Shown here: in pieces, positions 1-7,416 of the stretch
Numbering within the stretch: position 1 is the stretch's first letter
How the letters are laid out: each line of letters starts with the position of its first letter
From: Candidatus Bathyarchaeota archaeon
GTDB taxonomy: Archaea > Thermoproteota > Bathyarchaeia > 40CM-2-53-6
Assembly (NCBI GenBank): GCA_005882905.1
Contig: VBBG01000025.1
Span: 1 to 19,387 of the forward strand
DNA: 19,387 bases
Direction: 5' to 3'
The notes under the pieces: generated by a model
The model's input: the letters and a program-made list of their open reading frames with translations, nothing else
What the model was told of the DNA's origin: nothing
Databases searched by the model: none
Position numbers and translations under genes: made by a program

Positions 1-149
1 ACGGTTCCCATCATGAGCATTAGAGTCGTCTTGCCTGCGCCGTTCGGACCTAACAGTCCCAGAATCTCCTTGTCTCGAATGTCGAGGGAGAAGTCTTTGA
101 CAGCGTCTAGCGTGCCGAACCTCTTGCCAGCCTTGTTGAAAGTGATCAA
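1..149 (-). CDS. ABC transporter ATP-binding protein, N-terminal fragment
   Basis: This is the first 49 or so codons of an ABC ATPase, read leftward and cut by the window edge. The translation begins ITFNKAGKRFGTLDAVKDF and contains a complete Walker A, GPNGAGKTTL, around residues 33-42. That order (short beta region, then Walker A near residue 35) fits ABC-2 or drug/polysaccharide exporter ATPases, which bind ATP on the cytoplasmic face and power a membrane partner. An in-frame TGA lies only four codons upstream, and the single usable start after it is the TTG at 149. A GTGAGG Shine-Dalgarno-like motif sits about 8 bases ahead of it, the same motif that precedes the AlaX gene. The substrate cannot be told, and the Walker B and signature motifs lie outside the window. 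Confidence 0.85.
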   Translation of the reverse strand, partial: MITFNKAGKRFGTLDAVKDFSLDIRDKEILGLLGPNGAGKTTLMLMMGT

Positions 150-289
150 ATCCGTGCCTCACGCTGGGACGAATACTGGTTCACAGTCTGAGAGATCGCC
201 TGAACCTAGTGCTTCATCAATTGCCGGGAAAGGCTGAGATAAAAACCCGATTAGTTACGACAGAAGTATGGCGCTGTTCCGGTCTCTTG

Positions 290-991
290 CTACGGGCTAA
301 TGACATCATAGTACAAACGCCGATTCGTCTTTCCCTTATTCTCAAGTTTCAACAGTCGGATCTTCCCTATCTCTTTGAGGTGGGCTACGTGTAATCCACC
401 ATCGGCTTGCTTGTCTATCCCAGAGATCTCAACGATACGAAGCTTATCGTCTGCCGGCGGAGCAGCCTCGGCAAGCTTGACCATTTCAGGAAGCTTCAAC
501 GCTTCATAACGATCGAGGAAGTAGGTCTTTACTGGAGCATCGTTACTGATCAGCCTGTTTCCGTCCTCTACGAAAGTCTCAATCTGTGAACGATCGAAGG
601 ATTCCAGGTCGAAGTCCATCCGGGATCTATCCACATCAATCTGGTTCCCAGTTATTCGGCAGTTGGCTCGAGAATAGAAGAGAGCGCTCAGCAGGTGCCC
701 GGCGGTATGCATTCTCATCAACCGATGTCTCCGATCCCAGTCCACCTTCCCAGTCACTGTTTGTCCCCGATCGAATCCGGGTGGGGATTCCAGAGCGTGG
801 AGTATTCTATCCCCGTCCTTGGTCGTTTCGATGACTTTGAGGCCTTCCAGAACCCCCGTATCGAATGATACTCCGCCGCCTCTAGGATAGAATAGTGTCT
901 GGTCCAGCTCGACCTTGGTCCCGTCCACTACGACCACGTTTCCCGTGAAATCCAGCGAGTAGGGTTGTTCCCAGTATAGCTTTCTTGTCAA
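290..991 (-). CDS. alaX: AlaX-type alanyl-tRNA editing protein
   Basis: AlaX is a free-standing relative of the AlaRS editing domain that removes wrongly attached serine (or glycine) from tRNA-Ala in the cytoplasm. The protein has 233 residues, the size of AlaX-M. The glycine-rich motif FYPRGGGVSFDTG (about 34-46) comes first, then the zinc-site HxxxH as H95 and H99 in MHTAGHLL. The second half-motif is ADGGLHV (196-202), giving H201, but the position normally held by cysteine in CGGTHV is D197. The start is a TTG preceded by GTGAGGC. The gene lies 56 bases downstream of the LsrF-like gene on the same strand and about 140 bases ahead of the ABC ATPase, so the three could share transcripts. 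Family assignment is firm; substrate preference is not visible. Confidence 0.92.
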   Translation of the reverse strand: MTRKLYWEQPYSLDFTGNVVVVDGTKVELDQTLFYPRGGGVSFDTGVLEGLKVIETTKDGDRILHALESPPGFDRGQTVTGKVDWDRRHRLMRMHTAGHLLSALFYSRANCRITGNQIDVDRSRMDFDLESFDRSQIETFVEDGNRLISNDAPVKTYFLDRYEALKLPEMVKLAEAAPPADDKLRIVEISGIDKQADGGLHVAHLKEIGKIRLLKLENKGKTNRRLYYDVISP

Positions 992-1047
992 TTTGCCTCA
1001 CTTGGGTTGGACGGGTAATTTGTTTCAGGGTACTTCACAAGAGCTAC

Positions 1048-1872
1048 TCAGTGAGTCGGGGTCTTTGCCAGCAGAGGACTGCCAGTCTTCTTCGAGTCCT
1101 CATAGACTCTCTGAGCTTCTCTCACGCTCGCACCATTATGGACTATCTCGCGGACGGCCTGAATCATCGCAACTGGATGCTCCGACTGCCAAATGTTCCT
1201 CCCCATGTCGACTCCGACCGCTCCTTCGCTGATGGCTTCATGGGCGAGTTCGAATGCGTCCAGCTCGGTCTCCAACTTCGGTCCTCCCGCCACAACGAGC
1301 GGGACCGGACAGCCTTTGACGACCTTCGCAAAGTCTTCACAGTAATACGTCTTGACGAAGTGAGCGCCTATCTCCGCGGCAATGCGACAAGCGAGTCCCA
1401 GATATCTCGCGTCCCTCTTCTCCAGCTCTTTTCCGACAGCCGTGACTGCCAGTACCGGGACACCGTAATCCTCCCCCAGATTGACTAGCTTGCCTAGATT
1501 CTTGAGAGTCTGATGCTCATGCGGTGTCCCTACAAAGATCGATAATGCAACAGCTGCAACGTTAAGACGGACTGCTTCCCGAAACGATGTGGTGATAGTC
1601 TCGTTCGTTAGCGACTCTCCAACTATGCTAGCACCGCCGGAGACTCTCAACACGATCGGGACTTGACTTTTCGGATTAACAGATGTCCGGAGAACCCCTC
1701 GAGTGCACATAATGGCGTCCGAGTAAGGCAATAATGGTTCGATAGTTTTACGCGGCTCTTCCAGCTTATGCGTGGGACCCATGAAATATCCATGGTCAAC
1801 GGCTAGCATGACCGTTCGTCCGGTTTCAGGCTTGATTATCCGTGATAGTCGATTCTGCAAGCCCCAATCCAA
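1048..1872 (-). CDS. LsrF-like class I aldolase/thiolase (DeoC/LacD superfamily)
   Basis: The 274-residue protein aligns from memory over nearly its full length with E. coli LsrF, the thiolase that transfers an acetyl group from 3-hydroxy-5-phosphonooxypentane-2,4-dione to CoA in AI-2 breakdown. Shared landmarks are LDWGLQNRLSRI at the start, TVMLAVDHGYFMGPT (20-34), MCTRGVLR (55-62), the lysine region FVKTYY with probable Schiff-base K174, and GVDMGRNIWQSEHPVAM near the end. It lacks the LsrF-type N-terminal extension. It starts with TTG at 1872; upstream in-frame codons offer no other start before a stop. A TATA-like ATAATATT (1914-1907 on the minus strand) would give a leader of about 12 bases. 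No other lsr genes are in the window, so an AI-2 role is not implied. An archaeal aldolase with another ketone substrate is equally possible, although it is closer to LsrF than to the ADH-synthase branch. Confidence 0.85.
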   Translation of the reverse strand: MDWGLQNRLSRIIKPETGRTVMLAVDHGYFMGPTHKLEEPRKTIEPLLPYSDAIMCTRGVLRTSVNPKSQVPIVLRVSGGASIVGESLTNETITTSFREAVRLNVAAVALSIFVGTPHEHQTLKNLGKLVNLGEDYGVPVLAVTAVGKELEKRDARYLGLACRIAAEIGAHFVKTYYCEDFAKVVKGCPVPLVVAGGPKLETELDAFELAHEAISEGAVGVDMGRNIWQSEHPVAMIQAVREIVHNGASVREAQRVYEDSKKTGSPLLAKTPTH

Positions 1873-1906
1873 CTTGTGAACCTGGGACTCAGGCGCCTAA
1901 TGTCAG

Positions 1907-1914
1907 AATATTAT
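1907..1914 (-). promoter_or_regulatory. TATA-like box of the LsrF-like gene
   Basis: ATAATATT on the minus strand is centred about 38 bases upstream of the TTG at 1872. It predicts transcription starting near 1884 and a short leader. It is the most AT-rich block in the divergent intergenic region. Confidence 0.45.
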
Positions 1915-1974
1915 TGTTTCTACACGATCCTCTCGTCGTCTCATCAGATCCGGCGTCGACAAGTTACAACAGTC

Positions 1975-1981
1975 CTATATT
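1975..1981 (+). promoter_or_regulatory. TATA-like box of the haloalkane-dehalogenase-like gene
   Basis: CTATATT lies about 59 bases upstream of the ATG at 2037 and predicts a leader of roughly 30 bases. That leader would contain a GGGAGA ribosome-binding motif (2025-2030) six bases before the ATG. The motif supports the 2037 start over the longer open frame that begins at 1842. Confidence 0.4.
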
Positions 1982-2036
1982 GTCTGCCGATCGACTTCCC
2001 GACAATCTCAAGATAACGGCGATCGGGAGACTCGGG

Positions 2037-2867
2037 ATGATTAGGCAGGGTTGGCCCTATTTCGACGGATGGCCGTTTCCCGAACGATGGGTCCAACTTG
2101 ACGGGTTGGGAATACACTATGTCGACGAGGGCTACGGCGGCCGCCCGGTCGTAATGATTCACGGTAACCCTGCATGGTCTTACATGTGGAGGAAGCTTAT
2201 TCCTTCCGTCTCATCGTCCCACAGAGCTCTAGCGCTGGACCTTATGGGATTTGGCAAGTCTGACAAGCCGAATCCAACACTGCACGATTTTCCCCACCAT
2301 GCGCGAATCGTATCCGATTTTATCCAGTCACTAGGTCTGAGAAACATTGTTCTAATCCTACATGACTGGGGAGCACCATTTGCCCTGCAGTACGTCGTCC
2401 GAAACCCTCAGAATGTAGCAGGGCTGATCATAATGAACACATTTCTTACAACCGACTTTCGAGTACCGCCGAACGTTGCCTCCAAGATAACTCCATCAAT
2501 AATCAAGGATTCTGCTGTACACCCAGAGAATGTCAGTGAGGAAACAATGAAGGCGTACTGGGCACCCTTCCCAGACGACGAGTCGAAGCGAGTCTACCAG
2601 TCCTTTGCACAAATGTTCCCGGATTCGCCGTTCCATCCAAGCTTCAGGCCGATGAAAGAGATCGAACAGGGAGTCACACACCTATCGATTCCGACACTCG
2701 TACTATGGGGCACGGGCAAAGCGGGAGCCGCGTACGCTGAAAGAATATCCAAGATGATTCCAGGCTCAACACTTTCCAGTCTCAACGCGGGACACTTCGT
2801 CCCCGAAGACGACCCGGACGATGTCGAGGAGCTTGTGCTTGAATTTTTGAAGAATCACAAGCTATAG
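2037..2867 (+). CDS. Haloalkane-dehalogenase-like alpha/beta hydrolase
   Basis: This 276-residue cytosolic alpha/beta hydrolase resembles subfamily I haloalkane dehalogenases, which hydrolyse carbon-halogen bonds through an aspartyl ester. Visible are the oxyanion/halide motif HGNPAWSYMWR (42-52, with N44), DLMGFGKSDKP (68-78), the nucleophile elbow HDWGAP (D110, followed by the halide-binding W111), LIIMNTFLTTD (130-140, very like DhlA) and the catalytic histidine in NAGHFVPEDDP (H253). The acid expected after strand 7 is missing: the DhlA-like KDK position reads WGTGK, with glycine at 227. The open frame extends back to 1842, but that part overlaps the divergent gene and looks non-coding. 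The 2037 ATG has a Shine-Dalgarno motif and fits the family's N-terminus. It lies 87 bases upstream of the tyrosine-degradation genes on the same strand. Dehalogenase activity is uncertain; another hydrolase activity is possible. Confidence 0.85.
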   Translation: MIRQGWPYFDGWPFPERWVQLDGLGIHYVDEGYGGRPVVMIHGNPAWSYMWRKLIPSVSSSHRALALDLMGFGKSDKPNPTLHDFPHHARIVSDFIQSLGLRNIVLILHDWGAPFALQYVVRNPQNVAGLIIMNTFLTTDFRVPPNVASKITPSIIKDSAVHPENVSEETMKAYWAPFPDDESKRVYQSFAQMFPDSPFHPSFRPMKEIEQGVTHLSIPTLVLWGTGKAGAAYAERISKMIPGSTLSSLNAGHFVPEDDPDDVEELVLEFLKNHKL

Positions 2868-2907
2868 CATTTCTACAAAAGGACCCTCGTCCCGTGTCGA
2901 GAGAATG

Positions 2908-2915
2908 AATTAAAA
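2908..2915 (+). promoter_or_regulatory. TATA-like box of the homogentisate cluster
   Basis: AATTAAAA is centred about 43 bases ahead of the HPPD start codon and predicts a leader of about 15-20 bases. It lies between the hydrolase stop and the HPPD gene, so the homogentisate genes can be transcribed independently of the hydrolase. Confidence 0.45.
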
Positions 2916-2954
2916 GCCCCTTTGGAGCGATAGTGGGCTCTACAAGGGCTTTCG

Positions 2955-4043
2955 ATGAAAGCAGATCCTCTTCCAATTGAAGGAATTGACTATGTGGAAG
3001 TATATGTTGGAAACGCCAAACAGGCGAGCTACTTCTACCAGAAAGGCTTCGGATTCGCACCCGTCGCCTATAGCGGACCCGAGACCGGAGTCAAGGACAA
3101 GACCTCCTATCTCATGCAGCAAGGCGACATGCGCCTCCTCCTAACATCCGCCCTTGTCCCAGACCATCCGATAGCCAGGTTCGTCCTGACCCACGGAGAC
3201 GGAGTCGCGGACATTGCTCTTCGAGTGAAAGATGTCGAGTGGACCTACAAGGAGGCTGTGAAGCGAGGCGCCAAAGGAATAAGGGATCCAACAGTCCTGA
3301 AAGACAACTCTGGATATCTGAAAGGCTGCGCGATCTCCGCCTATGGAGACACCGTACACACCTTCATCGAACGCGATCAGTACAGAGGAGTCTTCGCCCC
3401 CGGCTTCATTCCCATCAAAGGAAAGGCGGACCCAGTAGGTCTCCAGAAAGTAGACCACGTCGTTGCAAACGTCGAAGAGGGGAAGATGGAGTACTGGGTC
3501 GAGTTTTATGGCAAAGTGTTCGGCTTCAGCCAGCTCATCAGCTTCGACGATAAGGACATCAGCACCGAATACTCCGCGCTGAGGTCAAAGGTCGTCCATA
3601 ATCCGAGCAGTACAGTCAAATTCCCCATCAACGAGCCTGCTCCCGGCAGGAGAAAGTCGCAGATTCAGGAATATCTGGACTATTTCAAAGGGGCGGGCGT
3701 TCAACACCTTGCAATTGCGACCGACGACCTCGTATCGACAGTCTCCCACCTTCAGCAGAGAGGGATAGAATTCTTGAACACGCCCGACAGCTACTATGAC
3801 GGGCTTACAAAACGCGTCAGCGGAATGTCAGAAAAGATTGAAGACTTGAAGAAGCTCCGCATCCTTGTCGACAGAGACGAGAAGGGCTACATGTTGCAAA
3901 TATTCACAAAACCCCTCCAGGACAGGCCGACACTCTTCTTCGAACTCATTCAACGAAAAGGAAGCGAATCCTTCGGAAAGGGGAACTTCAAGGCCCTATT
4001 CGAGTCGATAGAACAAGAACAAGCTAAGCGCGGCAACCTCTAA
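2955..4043 (+). CDS. hppD: 4-Hydroxyphenylpyruvate dioxygenase
   Basis: This non-heme iron enzyme converts 4-hydroxyphenylpyruvate and oxygen to homogentisate and CO2, the committed step of tyrosine breakdown. At 362 residues it has the normal length. Two vicinal-oxygen-chelate halves are visible: an N-terminal one starting IDYVEVYVGN and a C-terminal one starting VDHVVANV. The iron ligands are H168 (KVDHVV), H251 (GVQHLAI) and E330 (FFELIQR). The VKFPINEPAP motif (about 221-230) and the C-terminal signature GKGNFKALFESIE, which forms the gating helix, are both present. Hydroxymandelate synthase is a close relative, but the adjacent homogentisate dioxygenase and FAH-type hydrolase strongly favour HPPD. 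The gene has its own TATA-like box, and only six bases separate its stop from the next ATG. Confidence 0.95.
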   Translation: MKADPLPIEGIDYVEVYVGNAKQASYFYQKGFGFAPVAYSGPETGVKDKTSYLMQQGDMRLLLTSALVPDHPIARFVLTHGDGVADIALRVKDVEWTYKEAVKRGAKGIRDPTVLKDNSGYLKGCAISAYGDTVHTFIERDQYRGVFAPGFIPIKGKADPVGLQKVDHVVANVEEGKMEYWVEFYGKVFGFSQLISFDDKDISTEYSALRSKVVHNPSSTVKFPINEPAPGRRKSQIQEYLDYFKGAGVQHLAIATDDLVSTVSHLQQRGIEFLNTPDSYYDGLTKRVSGMSEKIEDLKKLRILVDRDEKGYMLQIFTKPLQDRPTLFFELIQRKGSESFGKGNFKALFESIEQEQAKRGNL

Positions 4044-4049
4044 CAACGC

Positions 4050-5054
4050 ATGAAGCTGGTCACGTACAGCGAACCAGGAAAACAGACCAAGACCCGACCA
4101 GGACTGCTCTGGGGCAACTGGATCCTAGATCTTCAAGACATTCCAAGCCTAAGCAGCCGGCTCGAAGTCAAGATCTCAAAACGCATAACAAAACTCTCTG
4201 AGTTGTCATCCACTCTCGACCTAGTCGCGAGTGGAACGAAAGCCATGGAGGACCTTCAGAAATTGTCCTGGCGGATCTTCAACCGCCTGGGCCCGGAGAA
4301 GACACCTAGAACAGTCAAGAATCTGGCCGAGGTGAGCATCCGCCCCCCAATTCCACGCCCTCCTGTCCTGAGAGACTTCTACAGCTTCGAAGACCACGTA
4401 AAAGCGGCTAGAGCGAGGAGGGGTCTTCAAATCCCATCGGAATGGTATGATTTTCCAGCCTTCTACTATTCCAACCCCGGTCGAGTGTACGGGCCGGGCG
4501 ACGATGTGCCATGTCCCTCCTACACCAATGCGCTCGACTATGAGTTAGAAATAGCCTGCATACTAGGGAAGTCGGGGATAGATGTTCCCGAAGCAGAGGC
4601 TGAATCCTTCATTGCAGGATATACGATAATGAACGATTGGAGCGCCCGCGACATTCAAGAGAAGGAGATGAAGATAGGCCTTGGTCCCGCAAAAGCGAAG
4701 GACTTCGCAACCTCGCTCGGACCCTGGATAGTAACCCCCGACGAGTTGCAGGACAAGAAAGCGGGTTCTGGAAGATTCGACCTATCAATGAAGGCCCGCG
4801 TCAACGGAAAACAACTATCAAATGGTAACATGAAGAGCATCCACTGGACATTTCCACAGATGATTGCTAGAGCGTCACAGTCTGTTGAAGTTCATCCTGG
4901 AGAGGTCTTCGGTTCAGGGACTGTTGGAACCGGTTCCCTATTGGAGCTTGGACAGGACGTCCATCGATGGCTCAGTCCCGGCGACGAGGTAGAACTGGAG
5001 ATAGAACGGCTCGGCGTGTTAAGAAACAGAATTATACAGTCCACGAAATCGTAG
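4050..5054 (+). CDS. Fumarylacetoacetase-family hydrolase
   Basis: FAH cleaves fumarylacetoacetate to fumarate and acetoacetate, ending tyrosine degradation. The 334-residue protein carries the FAH active-site set: D109 and H116 in RDFYSFEDH (seven apart, as in mouse FAH D126 and H133), E165 and E167 in LDYELEIA, and D196 in MNDWSARDIQ, followed by the lysine-containing KDFATSLGPW and the late GSGTVGTGS turn. About 95 N-terminal residues form a smaller separate domain. Its length matches the shorter bacterial FAH type rather than the ~420-residue eukaryotic enzyme. It is six bases downstream of HPPD and 13 bases upstream of the homogentisate dioxygenase start, so it surely shares their transcript. 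With no isomerase nearby, its real substrate may be maleylacetoacetate or a reduced derivative rather than fumarylacetoacetate. Confidence 0.92.
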   Translation: MKLVTYSEPGKQTKTRPGLLWGNWILDLQDIPSLSSRLEVKISKRITKLSELSSTLDLVASGTKAMEDLQKLSWRIFNRLGPEKTPRTVKNLAEVSIRPPIPRPPVLRDFYSFEDHVKAARARRGLQIPSEWYDFPAFYYSNPGRVYGPGDDVPCPSYTNALDYELEIACILGKSGIDVPEAEAESFIAGYTIMNDWSARDIQEKEMKIGLGPAKAKDFATSLGPWIVTPDELQDKKAGSGRFDLSMKARVNGKQLSNGNMKSIHWTFPQMIARASQSVEVHPGEVFGSGTVGTGSLLELGQDVHRWLSPGDEVELEIERLGVLRNRIIQSTKS

Positions 5055-5067
5055 GGGTCGAACCAGG

Positions 5068-6234
5068 TTGCCAAGCTATCTGCGCGTCGGAGAACTTCCT
5101 CCGAAGCGGCATACGCAGTTCAGGAAGCCGGATGGATCGCTGTACCATGAGGAAATTTTCGGGACAGAGGCCTTCTCTGGAGTCTACTCCACACTCTATC
5201 ACGAGCACGCTCCCACAGGCGTCGCCCAGATCAAGAAGCTGAGGGACCTGAACGTGTCCGAATGGAGACCCGACACCCATCGGCACCACCACATCCGCAC
5301 GAAGAATCTTGAATCAGCCGACAATGTGGTTGAAGGACGTCAGCCTCTCTTCTACAACAACGACGCATTCATCTCTTCAGTCCGTCCCAATGGCTCGATG
5401 GATTCATTCTTTAGAAACGCGCAAGGGGACGAGCTCTATTTCGTCCACGAAGGCAAGGGGACGCTGGAGTCAGTGTTCGGTCTCCTTCCCTTCCACGAAG
5501 GAGACTTCATCATCGTCCCTCGAGGAACAACCTATCGAATGACCCTCGACTCGAAACAGAGCAGGTTCCTCATAGTCGAGTCGGCCGGTCCCATCGAGGT
5601 ACCACGACGCTATCGGAACGACTACGGACAGCTCGTCGAGCTCGCTCCATATTCCGACCGCGATTTTCGCCACCCAGAGAAACTGGTGTCTCACAGCGAG
5701 ACGGGCGAGCATGAGGTTCTCATGAAGGTCGAGAACGCTCTCATGTCATACATCTTCAACTTCCATCCTCTAGATGTTGTTGGCTGGGACGGCTACCTGT
5801 ACCCTTGGATCTTCAACATCAACGACTTCGAACCCCTCACAGGCAGAGTCCACCAGCCTCCCCCTATCCATCAGACGTTCGAGGCTCCAGGCTTCGACGT
5901 GCTCTCATTCGTCCCGCGAAAACTCGACTATCACCCCCTAGCCATACCAGTACCCTACAATCACAGCAACATCGACAGCGACGAGATACTATACTACGTC
6001 AGCGGCGACTTTGGCAGCCGCAGAGGAATAGAAATAGGCTCTTACACTCTACACAGGAGAGGAGTCCACCATGGACCCCAACCCGGCGCGATAGAAGCGA
6101 GCCTCGGAAAAGACTCGACCAATGAACTCGCGATAATGGTTGAAACCAAACGACCGCTAAGAGTCACAAATAACGCAGAGAGATTGGACGATCCCAACTA
6201 CCCCTTCAGCTGGATGCCTCAAATCAAGAATTAG
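5068..6234 (+). CDS. hmgA: Homogentisate 1,2-dioxygenase
   Basis: This iron-dependent bicupin opens the ring of homogentisate to give 4-maleylacetoacetate. Seen in the 388-residue protein are an N-terminal cupin with DELYFVHEGKG and HEGDFIIVPRGTTYRM (about 121-158), the catalytic-base region PPPIHQTFEAPGF (H268, equivalent to human H292), the metal motif HSNIDSDEILYY (H299 and E306) and the last ligand in GVHHGPQPG (H335). It is shorter than the ~440-residue human and Pseudomonas enzymes, and the HxNxDxDE form is that of the compact prokaryotic branch. The start is TTG at 5068; an AGGGGT ribosome-binding motif (5053-5058) overlaps the stop codon of the FAH-family gene, which indicates translational coupling. 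Product assignment is strengthened by the two upstream genes. Confidence 0.93.
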   Translation: MPSYLRVGELPPKRHTQFRKPDGSLYHEEIFGTEAFSGVYSTLYHEHAPTGVAQIKKLRDLNVSEWRPDTHRHHHIRTKNLESADNVVEGRQPLFYNNDAFISSVRPNGSMDSFFRNAQGDELYFVHEGKGTLESVFGLLPFHEGDFIIVPRGTTYRMTLDSKQSRFLIVESAGPIEVPRRYRNDYGQLVELAPYSDRDFRHPEKLVSHSETGEHEVLMKVENALMSYIFNFHPLDVVGWDGYLYPWIFNINDFEPLTGRVHQPPPIHQTFEAPGFDVLSFVPRKLDYHPLAIPVPYNHSNIDSDEILYYVSGDFGSRRGIEIGSYTLHRRGVHHGPQPGAIEASLGKDSTNELAIMVETKRPLRVTNNAERLDDPNYPFSWMPQIKN

Positions 6235-6262
6235 ACAGTCGCAACCTCCTCTGTTCGCGAAG

Positions 6263-7372
6263 TTGTCGCCGGAACAAGTCGATATCGCACCTGGCGAGTA
6301 CACCTACCTGCCCATCGAGCGGGTGCACTTCGGACAGGGAGTCATAGACAAGCTCGGCTCCGAGCTTGACAGAATAGGATCGCAAAGACCTTTCGTGATA
6401 ACGGGACATACAATAGCGAACAAGACTGACTTAGTCGTCCGATTGGAACAAGTTGCCAGACGAAAGCTGGCGGGTGTCTTTTCCGAAATAAGACAGCACG
6501 CTCCAGAGAGCGGGATAAAGCTAGCAGCAAAAGCCGCAAGAGAAGCGAGGGCCGACTCGTTGGTTAGCCTGGGAGGAGGTAGCCCGATCGACGCGACCAA
6601 GATTGTTGTCAAGGAAATCTCGGAAAACTTCCGTCACAGCTCCCTGCCCCATCTTGCCATCCCCACAACTCTCTCGGCCGCAGAGTTCTCGCATGCTGCT
6701 GGAATGACTGATGAGAAGCTGAAGAGAAAGACCGGGTTTCGAGACGTCCGAATGGTTCCTGGACTCATATTTCTAGACCCGGAGTTGACAGTCCCGACGC
6801 CAAGTTGGCTCTGGGCATCGACGGGGATCAGGAGCCTCGATCACGCAGTAGAAGCTGTATGCTCTCCGAGGCATCAGCCCTACGTTGATGTTCTCGCTCT
6901 CGAAGCCATTCGACTTCTCTTCCAGAACCTCAAAAGATCACTCCAAGAACCCATAGACCTCAGATTCAGGCTGGCCTGCCAGATTGCCGCATGGCTGTCC
7001 GACGCCGGAGCGTTGAGCGTTGGAACAGGCATAAGCCACGCCATTGGTAGAGTAATTGGCGCGACTTGGAACATACCCCACGGCATCACCTCATGTCTGA
7101 CGCTTGCGGAAGTGATGCGTATGGAAGCAAAAAGATACCCGAAGCGACTGGTAGCCATCGCGAGAGCAGAGGGAAAGCCGACGGAAGGGCGACCGGAAGA
7201 TGTGGCTATGTCTGCAGCAGAGGGGGTCGCAGAGCTTGTTCGAGAGCTTGACCTCTCTAAAAGGTTGAGAGACTATGGAATCGAAAAGTCCGACTTTTCG
7301 ACGATCGCGCGGGACGCTGGCAGCCCTGAACAGTCCGCTGATATCATTGGGATTCTAGAAAAGATTTGGTAG
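6263..7372 (+). CDS. Maleylacetate-reductase-like iron-ADH family protein
   Basis: The 369-residue protein belongs to the iron-containing alcohol dehydrogenase fold and is closest to maleylacetate reductases, which use NAD(P)H to reduce the C=C bond of maleylacetate. Evidence: FGQGVIDKLG (23-32), the dinucleotide motif GGGSPIDATK (104-113), IPTTLSAAEFSHAAGMTD (133-150), LIFLDPELT, and GIRSLDHAVEA (188-198). The last of these replaces GxDxxxHAxEA. In GISHAIGRVIGATWNIPHG (256-274) the usual metal histidine is R263. Of the four canonical ligands (D, H, H, H) only H194 and H273 remain; R190 and R263 occupy the others. It starts at a TTG 28 bases after homogentisate dioxygenase, with no clear Shine-Dalgarno motif, and is the last gene of the cluster. 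Its position suggests it acts on a ring-cleavage product; this is inference. Confidence 0.82.
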   Translation: MSPEQVDIAPGEYTYLPIERVHFGQGVIDKLGSELDRIGSQRPFVITGHTIANKTDLVVRLEQVARRKLAGVFSEIRQHAPESGIKLAAKAAREARADSLVSLGGGSPIDATKIVVKEISENFRHSSLPHLAIPTTLSAAEFSHAAGMTDEKLKRKTGFRDVRMVPGLIFLDPELTVPTPSWLWASTGIRSLDHAVEAVCSPRHQPYVDVLALEAIRLLFQNLKRSLQEPIDLRFRLACQIAAWLSDAGALSVGTGISHAIGRVIGATWNIPHGITSCLTLAEVMRMEAKRYPKRLVAIARAEGKPTEGRPEDVAMSAAEGVAELVRELDLSKRLRDYGIEKSDFSTIARDAGSPEQSADIIGILEKIW

Positions 7373-7387
7373 CAAGTGACCTCGAAG

Positions 7388-7395
7388 CTTTTATT
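7388..7395 (+). promoter_or_regulatory. TATA-like box of proline dehydrogenase
   Basis: CTTTTATT lies just after the stop of the upstream reductase gene. A start of transcription 25 bases on would fall at the ATG at 7417, which opens a seven-codon mini-ORF in frame with proline dehydrogenase. Confidence 0.45.
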
Positions 7396-7416
7396 GAGAA
7401 CGTTTGAACTTGAGAA

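Noticed and set aside
985..1488. Plus-strand open frame opposite the LsrF-like gene
   Set aside because: It lies antisense to a strongly conserved gene, shows no motif and is explained as a shadow.
1048..1872. AI-2 quorum-signal degradation
   Set aside because: No lsrK, lsrG or transporter genes are present; one homologue does not support a signalling role.
1842..2036. 65-codon N-terminal extension of the haloalkane-dehalogenase-like gene
   Set aside because: It overlaps the divergent LsrF-like gene, does not look like family sequence, and the ATG at 2037 has a good ribosome-binding motif and promoter spacing.
2955..4043. Hydroxymandelate synthase as an alternative to HPPD
   Set aside because: The adjacent homogentisate dioxygenase and FAH-family genes make HPPD far more likely.
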